In this document: piece after piece, positions 47,722 through 58,202 of the stretch | Numbering within the stretch: position 1 is the first letter of the stretch | Layout: each line of letters starts with the position of its first letter | Assembly: GCF_000234665.1 (NCBI RefSeq) | Contig: NC_018335.1 | Location: 248,001 to 312,000, forward strand | Length of the DNA: 64,000 nucleotides | Direction of reading: 5' to 3' | DNA from: Leishmania mexicana MHOM/GT/2001/U1103 | Lineage: Eukaryota; Euglenozoa; Kinetoplastea; Trypanosomatida; Trypanosomatidae | Translations under genes and position numbers: made by a program | Notes under the pieces: generated by a model | Database searches by the model: none | What the model saw: only the letters and a program-made list of their open reading frames with translations | Told to the model about the DNA's origin: nothing

Positions 47722-50144
47722 TATTATAATAAACACACGCGTACACGTTCACACTCACATTCCTCTGCACAGGCGAAGAGGAAGTCCGCGCTGCTGTACA
47801 TAACGATCCATCCATGCACACAGCGGACACCTACGCACCCGCATACACCACCACCACCACCTAGCCACCTTTTCGTTCAACTGGAAAACCAGAGAGACTG
47901 ACAAATTTTCAGAGCTCGTCGCCTTCTTCCCACTCTTGCTCAGCGCTGTGTCTTCACAAGACTTCTACCCCTTCTCTTCGCTCATCCACTGCCTCCGCTT
48001 GCTGTTGCATCGCCGGTCTGCGTGTCTTGCTCCATCTTTGACTTCTATAGCCGCGACATTGTTTCTCAAGGCTAGCGTGCTCTCTTCCATTTTGATTTTC
48101 GCATTTCTCTTGGCCGTAAGTAAAGAAAAGGTCGAGAACGCTGGCGTGCGCACGGAACAAAACGGCTCTTGCTCTTTTCTTTGGCCTTCTCCTCCGTCGA
48201 ACTCTCTGCGAATTCGCCTGCACACACGCACACGCACAACACACGCACAAACACACACAGATACAGAAGAGCAAAACATTACCGTCACCACGCGTGTGTT
48301 TAACCGCGGCATTGCTGCTAACTTGTACTTGGCAGTTTTCCCTATCACCGTATCATTCACTCTTCCCTCCTCTCACCTCCTCCCGTCGCTTCCCTTTCCG
48401 CCCTTTTTTTATATCAATATCAACACGCGCGCACACACACATATATATATATATCTATCTCCCTTCCGTGTTATATACATCAAGAAAGGAACTGAAAAAA
48501 AGAGAGAAGCGCTTAGCGACATCAAACCCGGTGCTGATCATCTTGAGGGTACATCGCTTAGTTGTAGACGGGCACACAAACGTAAACATCCCCTATCTGT
48601 TGTGCCTTCGCACAAGCGTCGCAATACGGCCAGGGAGCAGCTCACGAGCGCTGGCTGTGCGCTTGTCACGTTAGCGCGCCTATATACGCACTCCTACGTA
48701 CCTTGGCAGAGAAGGGCAGGCAGATTGCGCATGCCTGATCTCTTGCTTCGCGCAGCCACAGAGGGGAAAGCAGAAGCATTGGTCTCTGTCCCGCGAGAGA
48801 GCCGATACGCTCAGGGGCGGGGCGGGGGGATTTCGGCGACACCGTGTACGTGCATAGGATCACCACTACTATTTATCGTCTGAATTTCTGTTATATCTGC
48901 ATCCTTTTTGCTTTGTGTTCCCTACGACGACTGTTATCGCGGACGGGCAAACGTGCACACGACTTGAAGCGGACTGTTCGCTACCTGCCCCCCTCCCCCT
49001 CTGTCATTCGTCTTTTCCCGGTGTCTCTCTCTTTTCTCTTACTAGCGGACATCACCAGTACTCTTCGCCTTTTTTCGTTTCCGTTTTTTTTTGCTGCTCT
49101 TTTCTACGTGTCTCCGTCGGAGTCTGCCGGCCTGCCTGTGTTCTTTTACACGTCTCCGTCATCAAAGTGTTTCTCTCCATCTCTTTCATTCTCAGGACAT
49201 TCGCACCACCTCCTCAGGGCCGCACAAAGCTCAGCGGAGAAAGGCGCGGAAGAGAAAAAGATCGAGGGCATATACTGTTAAGTGTTTTCTCCTCCTCCTC
49301 CTTCCGGGCCCCTTGCTCAGCCGTTCGCCGTCTCTCGCACGCATTATCTTCGCCTCTTCTTCGAGAGCAGCCCGTTTTGTCTGTTTTATTTTTATTTTGT
49401 GTTCGTCCTAATTTTCTTTTTCGCGATTTGTTTCTTTTGTCTGTTTGCTGTGTTTCCCTGTTCCGTTCGTGTCGCCTCGTCTTCGTAGTTTTTTTTTGTT
49501 TGTTTCGCTGTCGATCTCCTCTGTGTAATTTCGTGTGTGTTGGTGTGTCTTCATTTTTTTTTGTGTGCTGGGCTAGCCTTCTTCCTCTCGTGCTCTCTTG
49601 CGCTTCGTCTCTCTCTCTCTGCACCTTTTCCTTCTCCTGTTTTCTCTGTCTGTGCACAGCAACAACTCTTTTTTGAGTGCTGCTGCTGCTCGCTCTCTGT
49701 GTTCTTTTCTCTTCGGTGTTTTAACCGTGTTGCCTCTCTGTCTACCGACGAGGACGTGCTCATTTCGGTCTGCGCGTTTGTATGCGGTCCCCCTCAAGCT
49801 CTCTCTATGGTGAGTCACAGTGTTGCTCCTCGAGTATTCTGTATCGTTGATCTCGTGTGCTTGTGTGATCGACTCCTTCTCACAGGACGTCCCTGAGTGT
49901 ATCAGACCACCATTTTTTCTCTTTTTTTCCGAAGGGCATCGGGAGGGCACGCCTCTACGCCCCTCTCCCTCTGCCTTCCCACACCGATACGTTTACAGGC
50001 GCGTGTGCACGGGAGAAGGCCTACGGTGAGGTGAGGCTGCCGCGTGGGGGATAGGAAAGCTAGCAGCAGTGCAGATCAATTGGTTTCCAAAAAAAGTGTT
50101 TTGTGGATAGCGTTCCCAATCGCGTCTGGCCAGTATCGTCAAAA
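47076..50144. other. Gap sequence between the 46854 ORF and the PHO80-like cyclin
   Basis: The first 200 bases are of mixed composition; the rest is CT-rich with a (CA)n run at 47690-47719 and (TA)n at about 48439-48455. An island at 48510-48880 is of mixed composition and open in two frames, but only a 50-codon stretch (48731-48883) begins with ATG. The region 49800-49998 is the CT-rich leader region of the cyclin, with AG at 49997-49998 a possible acceptor. Confidence 0.45.
47690..47719. repeat. (CA)n microsatellite
   Basis: About 15 uninterrupted CA units, one of the longest such runs in this window. Comparable runs lie at about 3711-3736 and 60887-60910, and TG runs at 34193-34243 and 53904-53943. 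Confidence 0.9.
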
Positions 50145-50984
50145 ATGATCTCGATACCGGTAATGACCGATGAGACGGTGGTGCGCTACCACTCGACCAT
50201 GAACGGCAGCGGTGCCGCTGCGGGGGAGAACGGGGACTATCACACCGCAGCTGACGCAGCGGGGCGTGGTGATGCCGCTGAAGCAGCGACAGCGGCCGCG
50301 GCACCGCCGATACCGATGGACTACTACGCTCAGTCGCTTTCTAGTTCTCCCTCTTCTACAGTCAGAGAAAGCGGTGTATTCGCTGCGTCGGCGCAGTATA
50401 GCGCCGCCGTACCCTGCAGCTGCAGCATCCTCGACGTCGGTACCGACCCGGCTCGGATTGCGGCCCCCGTAGAGGTTGCCCCACTGGAGATGCCTCCGCT
50501 AGCCCAGCTGTGCGCACTCGCGCTGCAGTACCGCTGTGACCTGAGCCAAGAGATGGACCAGAACATCCGCTCGTGCTTTCACAGCAGCCGCGTCCCCAGT
50601 ATCTCTCTCTGGGACTACGTACGACGCTTTGCCAAGTACTCTGTCTGCAGCGAGGAGTGCTTTATCTTAGCCATGGTTCTGATGGATCGGTATGTCTGCA
50701 AGACCAAAATTCCTATCACCCTTCGCAACGTACATCGGCTCTACATCACCGCCATGACGCTGAGTGTGAAGCTGCGTGACGACTCCTATTACAGCAATGC
50801 CTACTACGCCAGTATTGGGGGCGTGGTGAATGCGGAACTAAATGTGCTGGAGTTAGAGTTGCTCGATATTGTGCAGTGGTTCACGTGGGTGGAGAAGTCC
50901 GTGTACGATGCTTACGTAGCTCGGCTAGAGGTACTCTTCGGCGATGCGATGCCGAAGCGATTGGTAGCATCACCGACTAAGTAG
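50145..50984 (+). CDS. PHO80-type cyclin (P/U-type), 279 residues
   Basis: The ATG at 50145 lies in an A-rich context (aaaaATG). Residues 1-115 are an Ala/Ser/Gly-rich tail. The cyclin box at about 120-265 carries the PHO80 family signature: SLWDYVRRFAKYSVCSEECF, AMVLMDRY, LRNVHRLYITAMTLSVKLRD, DDSYYSNAYYASIGGV and ELNVLELELLDIVQWFTWV. In yeast this family pairs with Pho85-type CDKs; in T. brucei several such cyclins (CYC2 and relatives) act with CRK3 or other CRKs in G1 control and phosphate or differentiation responses. I cannot say which T. brucei CYC it matches. It is unrelated in type to the other cyclin in this window. Confidence 0.9.
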   Translation: MISIPVMTDETVVRYHSTMNGSGAAAGENGDYHTAADAAGRGDAAEAATAAAAPPIPMDYYAQSLSSSPSSTVRESGVFAASAQYSAAVPCSCSILDVGTDPARIAAPVEVAPLEMPPLAQLCALALQYRCDLSQEMDQNIRSCFHSSRVPSISLWDYVRRFAKYSVCSEECFILAMVLMDRYVCKTKIPITLRNVHRLYITAMTLSVKLRDDSYYSNAYYASIGGVVNAELNVLELELLDIVQWFTWVEKSVYDAYVARLEVLFGDAMPKRLVASPTK

Positions 50985-52569
50985 AGGACTGAGGCGTTCC
51001 TCGATGATTTTGCGGGAAGAGAACTTCACCAACGTGCTCGTTGGAAGGTGTTTGTTTTTTGTTTTCCTTTTTGCTCCCTCCCCCCCCATTCCCCCACTCC
51101 CCGCCGTTTCACTCTCCCCCTAACTGTTCTGCCGAACTATTCTTAAGTGTTGTAGTTTCTCTTTTTTCTTTTTTCCTTCTTCGGTGCTGTCGGTACGACA
51201 TCTTGTGTCTTTTATCGCTTGCTTCCCGCCCTTCTGCTTGTCCTTACGTGCTACTCTGCTGGTCTCTCTCTCACACACACACTCTCTCCCTGTTTTGTGC
51301 TTGTCATGCGTGCCATCATCCATTAGCTATTCTTTCCCCTTCTCTCCCCTTTTCGCCATCCTCGCCACAACCATACGAAAAAGAAATTTTTGCTAGCTCT
51401 CTATTCGTCACGCCCACGGGTGCGAACACGCTCGGGTGCAGCGGCACACAGCACCGACAAAGAGATTCGTTCTTGTGTGTGTATATCTGTGTGCTTGTAA
51501 GGCGAGGTGATGGTGGTGGTGGTGGTGGGGTGGGGGAGGGTGAGCAGCAGGAAACCCTGGACACCGACAGACATGAATGCACATATCATGTAACTGTATT
51601 TGTTTTTGTGTGGTGCGTGCCTGTCGAAGAGGTGTGGGGGTGGGGTGGAGTGGAGTCTATGTACACTTCGCTGTTCTGCACGGGCCCATGGTCACACGCA
51701 CGCACATACCCCCCACCTCCCACCCCCAACACTCTAATAGTGGGTGGTGGCGGTGTGCGGTTCCATGCCCACGCATATATAATGACTTGTGGTGCTGTCT
51801 TTTTTTTTTAAGGTTGTTTCTTTGTTTGCTCCTGTGTAGCTTGCTCTACTGAGTCACTTTCAGTTTTCTTTGTTTTTTTTCTTTTTCCTTCTTCGCGTTG
51901 GTGCTGTGTTGTGATCATGTTGCTCGTGTCCTCCTCTCTCACCTTCACACGTGTTTCTTCCGTTGGTTACTTCGGTTTCCTCATGTCTTGTCACGGATGG
52001 AAGCAGCTGGTGATACGGGAAGCCGAAGGGAAGGTGGGCGAGACGGGATGAGAGTATGCAGAGGTACGGAAGTGCTCGTCGGCTTCGTAGGGCATCGGCA
52101 GAAGCGTGTGGAGGGACAAGAGGCTGCGGGCGACTGAGAAAGAGGAAGAGAGAACGTAGTGAGGTTGCCGACCTCAACACTCTAGTGTGTGTGTTTCAGT
52201 GACTGTGCGCGCTCTTTCATTGGATGCTCGTGTGCTGAGACTTCTCCGCTTTTTTTATCTTCGTCTGAACTTCTGCGGTGCCCCACGTTGCACTTGTGTG
52301 TGTGGATGGATTCCTGCACCCCTCTCCTCCTCTCCCTCGCACAGAAGGGGAGGAAGAAAAAATGGGCAAAATCACGTGCACATGTAGGCAGTCACGCACA
52401 CACATGCACAAAACACACGCCCACACGCACAATCGTGCGCGGTGCGGAAGCTTTGTAAGGCGATTGAAGTTCAAGTGTGTGCGCATGTGTTTGGTGTCTG
52501 TTACTTGAACATACATGTCTTTGTGTGCACTTCTTTTTTTTTTTTCGAACATGTCCACTCGGCGATAGA
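50985..52569. other. Spacer after the PHO80-like cyclin
   Basis: CT-rich spacer with a GGT repeat at about 51511-51530 and (TG)n/(CA)n patches. A 46-codon ATG frame at 51997-52137 is in a non-repetitive island, but no AG precedes it after the pyrimidine tract, so an mRNA starting there would lose its ATG. Confidence 0.45.
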
Positions 52570-53110
52570 TTATGAGCTAAACTTCAATGCACCCCCTCTC
52601 CCTTCCTCCCCCAGATTGTCGCAGGACCATCGCGTGGTGCGAAGCAGCACAAGACACGCGTTACAGTCATGCGGCGACTCGGTCATCGGAGTATAGCCTT
52701 CGCCTCACACTCTACTGACCTCCGCTCCGTAGGTCGCCTCACAGGCGCTCCCATTGTACTGGTCGCTACGTGATGCATCCCTCTCTCGCGGTGGCTCATG
52801 TGGCTAACACCAGTAGGCAGTGTGAGGGGCCGACTGTGTGATGCGCTCGAGTCACGCTGGCACTCCGCCCGTCATGTGGGCGGCACAAGCATGCTCAACG
52901 CCGCAGGTCACTCCGAAGCAGCACAACCCAGGGCTCCTCGCCGACATCCGCAGCAATACATTACTCTAACCTCCCCTAAGTCGTAGATGCATGACCCCAC
53001 CACCACCAAAACTGGCTCGGCATTGGCGGGGATAGGGGCTGCTTGGCTTCCCCACACAGTGGGATACTAGAGCCTGAAATACCACGCACTGTGCGGTGCG
53101 TTTCCCCTTT
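52570..53110. mobile_element. Probable SIDER-type degenerate retroposon
   Basis: An island of about 540 bases differs sharply from the flanking CT/TG-rich spacer: balanced composition, no long T-runs and only one short simple repeat, a (CAC/CCA) patch near 53000. It has no coding frame of note. Segments such as gcgctcgagtcacgctggca (52842-52861) and the block at 52885-52935 resemble from memory SIDER sequences in Leishmania 3' UTRs. The position, in the probable 3' UTR of the cyclin gene, fits. Boundaries are approximate and no alignment was made. Confidence 0.4.
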
Positions 53111-54698
53111 TTGTCAGGCTATGTACTTGTACTCGACAGAGAAAGAGTTGTTGAGAGGCGGCGGGGTGAGTGGGTGTATGAGAGGGGAGAAGCAGCGCCA
53201 TGCTGACCGCTACTGCTTGTGTTGCACTTTTTCCGCTGTTGTTGTTGTCTCACCTCCTTTGCCGACTCGCTACACTCACACATTTCTTGTACGTTTATTT
53301 TTTTCAAGAACTGAGAAAAATAGGGCTCCTGTTTAGATGATGCCAAACGCACGCATGCTGAGCTGAGGCACTCCCGCCCGCTGCTAATGCTGGAGAGCTT
53401 CTCTGGTCATTGTGACCGGCGCTGCGGTACGCTCTCCACATGCATCCACAGATGCCCTTTTGTTTTTTTCTGTGTGTGCGTGTTCGGGTGTGTGTGGACA
53501 TAGCGGCACAGAGGATTGAGGAAGCAGCACATGTATGTGTTCACGTCGATGGTACGCGCCTGTGCGTCACATTGTTTCTTTCCTTGATTTTTTTCTTGTT
53601 CGGTTCTCCTTCCTCTCACCTCTCCAGTGCCCCACGCCTTATATGCATTTTTCTGTTACATCTATTTTTCTTTTGCGTTGTTTTACGTCCTTTATTATTA
53701 TTATTATTACTGTGCGTACGTGTGTATGTGTGTGTGTGTCCCCGATTCCATCCCACGCCCTTCTCTCTTGCCTTGTTTGCGCTCTTCCCCTTTTACTTAT
53801 GAGGTGCTGCCCTCTCTCTATCACTCTGTCGCGTTTCTGCCGCCGATGAGAGTGATGATGCGGATGTTGCTGTTTCTGTGGCGGATCTTTTTCTTTTCCC
53901 TTCTCGTGTGTGCGTGTGCGTGTGCGTGTGCGTGTGTGTGTGTATGTTTGTAAGCATGCAGTTATGTTGCGTGCGGCCGTTTGCGTGCGTGTGTTTTTCT
54001 TTTTTTTGGGTGTTGTTGTTGCTCACCTCCTCCGTTTCGGCTCCCTCCTCCTCTATCAGCATGGCGTTTTCTTATCATTTATTCCCGTTTGTGTTTCTCT
54101 GTGAGCGTTTGCTTGTTTCCATTCGTGTATGTGTGTGTACGTCGTGTATGTTGTGTGTGTGTGTCGTGTGTGCCGTGTACGTGTGTACCGTTTTGACACA
54201 CTGGTGTGGTGAACGCGCACTTGGATTTCTTCTCCTATGCGCGTTGGCGCTGTACTTTTCGTTTGCTGTGCCTTGTACCGTTGCTATGTTAGGTTCCTCA
54301 CGGCTGCATGGGTTTGTGTCGCTGTTTGTAATATTCTCTAGACGGACGCACGCGTGTCTTGAAATGCACCCACACACGCAATGCGTTTGGTGGCGCCAAT
54401 GGCCTTGATGGGCGAACCACACACACACACAGAAAAAGAAAGAAAAGGCTGGAACATGTACGAATGAGCTGGTACACTCACACGCCCACGCTAACGCACG
54501 CGCATGTATGGCCCGAGATCTTCGCCTCGCCTGGAGGACACTAGCGACAAGAAAAAAAAAGACATGCAGCGATAACCGTGAGGGCACGTACACACACACA
54601 TACAATTTGAGGTGACCCCAATCTGAGGCGAAGTGCGGGGACCAACATCATCTGTTGTGTCTTGATCTTTTTCGGAAAAGTGAAGCGACCCGAGTGGG
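53111..54698. other. Spacer between the SIDER-like island and the 54699 ORF
   Basis: Sequence at 53111-53560 is mixed, then CT-rich to 54060. It contains an ATT repeat (53691-53709), a GT run (53904-53943) and further TG-rich sequence to 54190. From 54600 the sequence becomes balanced. Confidence 0.45.
53691..53709. repeat. (TTA)n microsatellite
   Basis: About six TTA/ATT units in a row, unusual in this GC-rich genome. Confidence 0.85.
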
Positions 54699-54872
54699 AT
54701 GGCGACGGCCTGCGTAGCAGACCATGCCGATGCTGTTCGTCATTTGAGGCGATCGCTTCAGTCCATCTGGGAGGGTGAAGTGAGAAAGAACGCCTTTAAG
54801 GTGAGCGCCGCGGAAGTAGAGCGGACCTGGATACCGACGGAAACGAATGATCGCACGCCCATCAAGCACTGA
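54699..54872 (+). CDS. Candidate small protein gene, 57 residues
   Basis: This ATG ORF lies in a 300-base balanced-composition island (54600-54900) between repeat-rich spacers. The product is hydrophilic, probably helical: MATACVADHADAVRHLRRSL at the front, then SIWEGEVRKNAFKVSAAEVE, then ERTWIPTETNDRTPIKH. Third positions are about 65% G/C by hand. The codons are not repeat-derived, and the amino-acid mix is unlike that of pyrimidine-tract frames. No CT tract with AG lies just upstream; the nearest good acceptor region is around 54058. No family is recognised. The antisense frame over the same span (54648-54929) is a competitor but less protein-like. Confidence 0.35.
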   Translation: MATACVADHADAVRHLRRSLQSIWEGEVRKNAFKVSAAEVERTWIPTETNDRTPIKH

Positions 54873-55613
54873 GCACACAAGCGGCGTGGCTGAACAGGTT
54901 CTCTCAAGAATCGCTCTCTCTCTTGTCATGGTAATCTACTTTCTTGCGCGCCCTCACTCCTCTTTCTCTGCGCATGTCTTTCCCTATACCTGTGCGCCTT
55001 CTTATGTTTTCTTTCTCGCTTCTCTTCTCGGTACCGCCGCCCTCCCTCCTTCACCCAACCCCGCAGCTACGTATCCCTCCACGCCGCCGCTCTGCCTCCA
55101 TCTCTCGATCCATTACTGAATATTGCCACGCAGCATATCTGCGAAGGCAAACAATTTATTATTATTTGTTTGTGTTTTCGCCACTTCTCCATTGGTGCTT
55201 CTGTATTGCCCCTCGTTTTATTCACCGTAATGCGCTTTGCTTTTCCTCTAGAATAGGCCCCCCTCCCCCGCCTCCTGGGTGTCTCACAAAGCTCAATACT
55301 GAGCAGGCATTTTCTTGTTCACGCGCACGCCGTATACTCGAAGCTGTCCTTCTCATTAGCGTCGTCTTGCATCGCACGTTGTTGCCGTTGCCCCCCCCCC
55401 CTCCCCCACCCCGACTCCGGCGAGTGCACGGCGGCAGTTTCCGCGCCAAGACAGGCACCATTCTCCGTCCTCATCGAGCCGTTCGACTCTCCAGGAGCCG
55501 ATCATCGCGATCGAGAAAACAAGAAAAAAAACGCCGTGACATTACCAATCACCAATCTATACAAACGCGCGCACACCGGTATACAACGCAGGTACACACG
55601 AGTCTACCCAAGG
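54873..55613 (+). promoter_or_regulatory. Leader region of the DysF gene
   Basis: CT-rich stretches at 54940-55110 and 55360-55415 (with a C10 run) precede a mixed leader. AG at 55421-55422 or later AGs (55590-55612) could be acceptors for the start at 55614. I see no independent gene here. Confidence 0.4.
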
Positions 55614-57023
55614 ATGTCACAGGAGTCGTCCACATCGCCGCTGACGAGAGGCGAGCAACACAACACGTCAACCTCGCCGCCTCGCAGCGGAAGCACTTCG
55701 TCCTCCAACACCAGCATCCCGTGTGAGTCCGCGCTGAAGCTGGGCCCTACACTCTGGGTCGAGGTGTGGGAGAACCAGCGCTGGTATCCGGTTATCGGAT
55801 GGGGGACCAGCCGCTTCCTCACCGACCTTCCCGTCTTCTGTTTTGTACCGCCGGCACGCCGCCTCTGCGGCGGTCACCCAAAAGATTTCGATGTCGCCTT
55901 TCAGTCGGTAAACCCTGCTTCTCCCCACGCCCCCAATCCACAGTGGCCGGCCCGCCGCATCCTCACGGTGGCGCTCCCCGCTGGCTACCGATGGGTGGGG
56001 TTCTGGGAGGTTTTCACGGAGCACCCACACGGCACCGACACGGCCGGCTGGCGCTACGGAGGGCAGTTCCTGAAGTCCGTCGACAGGACCAACGCTGGGG
56101 CTGCCGATGCTGCGTCGCCCAGGGAGGTGTTGGCTCCGTTCAAAAAGACACACACGCCCTTGTGCGTCGTCCGCCGTCGCTTATGGCGCCGCCGCGTGGC
56201 ACTGGCGGGGGTGGACGAGCCTGCCCCGTCCACGGACGACCTCTTCCCGGGTCACTCGGAGCAGCAACTGCATTCTTATCTGAGCGAGAAGGAGGAGGAG
56301 ATGGAGATGGCTGAGCACCTTAAGGAGGCGGAGTTCATGGCAGCCCAGGCTGGTGAGCCGTGGTTGCAGGAGCAGCAGATGCGGGCGGAGGAGGAGCTGC
56401 GCAAATTCTGCCGCGAGCTGCAAAACCGCGAGAGTGAGTCCCGCATGCGCACCACAAACCCGAGCTTCGCGAACCCATTTCGCCAACCGGAGGGCTTTTT
56501 TCACGTTTCTTCTGATGGCGACGACGACGGCGACAGTCCCACAGACGTCAACGCGCATCCGGAGGAGGAGTTCAGCGGCGCCGTGGCGGCGGCGTCCTGG
56601 GTGCGGGACAGTCGGTCGAGTCGCGCTGGGCCTGCCGTCTCATCACCGGTGGCGACGACTGAGGACGCGACTGCCGGGCACAGCACCGAATCCTCGCATG
56701 GCGGCTGCACCGTTGTGGCTTATAGCACCACTGCGCCGAGTCGCGTGGATGGAAGTGATCTGGTGGGGCAGAACACGGTTAAAGAATTCGTGGCGTCCAC
56801 TCCGACAGATGCGGAGCTGTTGCGCACCGACGACGCCAATGTTGCCGCCGAAAACGCGGTGGACCAGTTTGTGGCATCCTCCCCGACGGATCCCGGCGCC
56901 TTGAGCAGCGACGACCAAACTACTGGCGTGTCAATCGGTGGCATCCGCGATCCTACCGATGCGGACTTCCGCGCGATTTTTTCGCAGTTCATAACTCCGT
57001 CTGGTGATTACAAGCCGTCCTGA
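55614..57023 (+). CDS. DysF (peroxin/dysferlin) domain protein, 469 residues
   Basis: The start is the ATG at 55614 after a Ser/Thr-rich tail of 40 residues. Residues about 48-80 carry the DysF-N signature WVEVWENQRWYPVIGWG followed by FLTDLP. Residues about 124-205 hold the DysF-C half: GYRWVGFWEVF, GWRYGGQFL and the basic end VVRRRLWRRRV. DysF domains occur in ferlins, TECPR1 and the PEX23/30 family of peroxisome and ER membrane proteins. Residues 220-300 are an acidic coiled coil (EKEEEMEMAEHLKEAEFMAA). The rest is disordered and acidic, with a duplicated 21-residue motif at 387-407 and 414-434. I see no membrane segment, unlike yeast PEX30. A link to glycosomes is tempting but inferred. 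Confidence 0.82.
   Translation: MSQESSTSPLTRGEQHNTSTSPPRSGSTSSSNTSIPCESALKLGPTLWVEVWENQRWYPVIGWGTSRFLTDLPVFCFVPPARRLCGGHPKDFDVAFQSVNPASPHAPNPQWPARRILTVALPAGYRWVGFWEVFTEHPHGTDTAGWRYGGQFLKSVDRTNAGAADAASPREVLAPFKKTHTPLCVVRRRLWRRRVALAGVDEPAPSTDDLFPGHSEQQLHSYLSEKEEEMEMAEHLKEAEFMAAQAGEPWLQEQQMRAEEELRKFCRELQNRESESRMRTTNPSFANPFRQPEGFFHVSSDGDDDGDSPTDVNAHPEEEFSGAVAAASWVRDSRSSRAGPAVSSPVATTEDATAGHSTESSHGGCTVVAYSTTAPSRVDGSDLVGQNTVKEFVASTPTDAELLRTDDANVAAENAVDQFVASSPTDPGALSSDDQTTGVSIGGIRDPTDADFRAIFSQFITPSGDYKPS
56772..56915 (+). repeat. Duplicated 21-residue motif in the DysF protein C-terminus
   Basis: Residues 387-407 (NTVKEFVASTPTDAELLRTD plus D) and 414-434 (NAVDQFVASSPTDPGALSSD plus D) align without gaps, 27 residues apart. 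A weaker third copy is DPTDADFRAIFSQF further on. The motif has a hydrophobic V/F core followed by an S/T-P-T-D turn. Confidence 0.8.
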
Positions 57024-58068
57024 TCGGGGTCGCAACGCTCATTAGAGAAGGAATGAGCGAGAGGGAGGGAAACACACAGGCGTTCGCCGACAGGACCTCA
57101 AAAACCCGCACAGACACACGAGTGTCGCTTGACCGTGTGGGGCCTTCGGTAATGAGATGTGTCCGTGTCGCTGTGGAGCACGCAGCTCTCATCCTTTGCT
57201 CGTTACTCTGCCTTGTCGTTGCTGTGCACCACCTCTCTTCAGAGTTGCCCTTGCTGTTCATGTGCGTCTGCTCTGTTTTGTTTCTCCGCATCAGTCGCCG
57301 TTTTCTTGCGAGACGTCCTGCCAACCTTTTCTTCGTGCCCCCCCCCCACCACCACCCTCTCCTCCCCCTTTCGTCCTTTCTTTTGTTGTATTTAGCCTTG
57401 CCAGCTCTGTGTTTTTTTTTCTCGTTCTCTAGCTCTTGTGTATTGCGCACGGTGTTCATGAATCCTGCGTGAGTACAGCCGTCGCGCTCCTTGACTTTTT
57501 CTCCTATCAAGCTTACATACACAGTCACGAAGAGGAAAAAAAATCTCCGAATCCGATGCACCAAGCGGTAAAACGACAAGGTGGAGGAGGTCCACACTGC
57601 AACGGTTGCGCCCCCCTCTCTCGGTGCGTTTGTGTTCCTCCGCCATCAACGGGAGTCATGTGTGCGCCTTGATGGCACACCGCCTTGAGGGCACCCTAAA
57701 TTCCGCGATACCCGACTCAAGGATGACTCCTGTCGTCTCTTGGTGGTACATTGCCATGTGACACTCACGCGTGCTGCTGGATCATAGTAAAAATGGAAAC
57801 AGATGTTGGTGACGGACTGCTTCATGATGCGGCGCCCTTGTATGAGCCCCTTGCGCCTCTCACGCACCTCTTTCACCTCTGCGAAGATGTACCACTTTGT
57901 GTGTTCCTTTCCTCACTCACGCCCTACTCCCTCCTCTCTCCCTTTCCCTCGCTCGCTTCCTTATCGGCCCTTACATTCGCTAATTCGATTACCGATGCCT
58001 CGTGGGGACTTGGTGCATTCGCCCGCGACGTTTTCGTGACCCTCGCACCGCTCCGCGTTGTGTCCGCA
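57024..58068. other. Spacer before the PTB-like gene
   Basis: CT-rich to 57430, mixed at 57500-57850. A 38-codon Cys-containing ATG frame (57556-57672) and a frame from 57793 that runs into the next gene are noted. AG at 58067-58068 is the last AG before the next gene's start. Confidence 0.5.
57556..57672 (+). CDS. Weak candidate Cys-rich microprotein, 38 residues
   Basis: The ATG lies 46 bases after AG at 57509-57510, which follows a T-rich tract. The product has six Cys in its second half region (pattern C-x2-C-x6-C-x-C-x10-C with Pro/Gly between) after a basic start MHQAVKRQGGGG. The spacing suggests a possible metal site but it is short and unrecognised. Confidence 0.18.
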   Translation: MHQAVKRQGGGGPHCNGCAPLSRCVCVPPPSTGVMCAP

Positions 58069-58202
58069 GTCTGTTGTTCTCTCTGTGTCTCTAAATCTTT
58101 CGCTCTCGCCGTGCTCCTCGCCACTTGCCCTTCTCTCGGTTTGCCCCCTCCCCCTCCACTCTTTCTTTTTTTAAAACCTACTTTACACACTTTGCTGTCA
58201 TC
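58069..58202 (+). promoter_or_regulatory. AG-free CU-rich tract directly upstream of the PTB-like start codon
   Basis: All 134 bases from 58069 to 58202 lack AG, and most are C or T. Either splicing occurs at 58068 and this is the 5' UTR, or splicing uses the next AG, inside the ORF near 58240. PTB proteins bind such CU-rich sequence. Confidence 0.7.

Noticed and set aside
51997..52137. 46-codon ORF with charged product
   Set aside because: No AG lies between the preceding pyrimidine tract and its ATG, so trans-splicing would remove the start.
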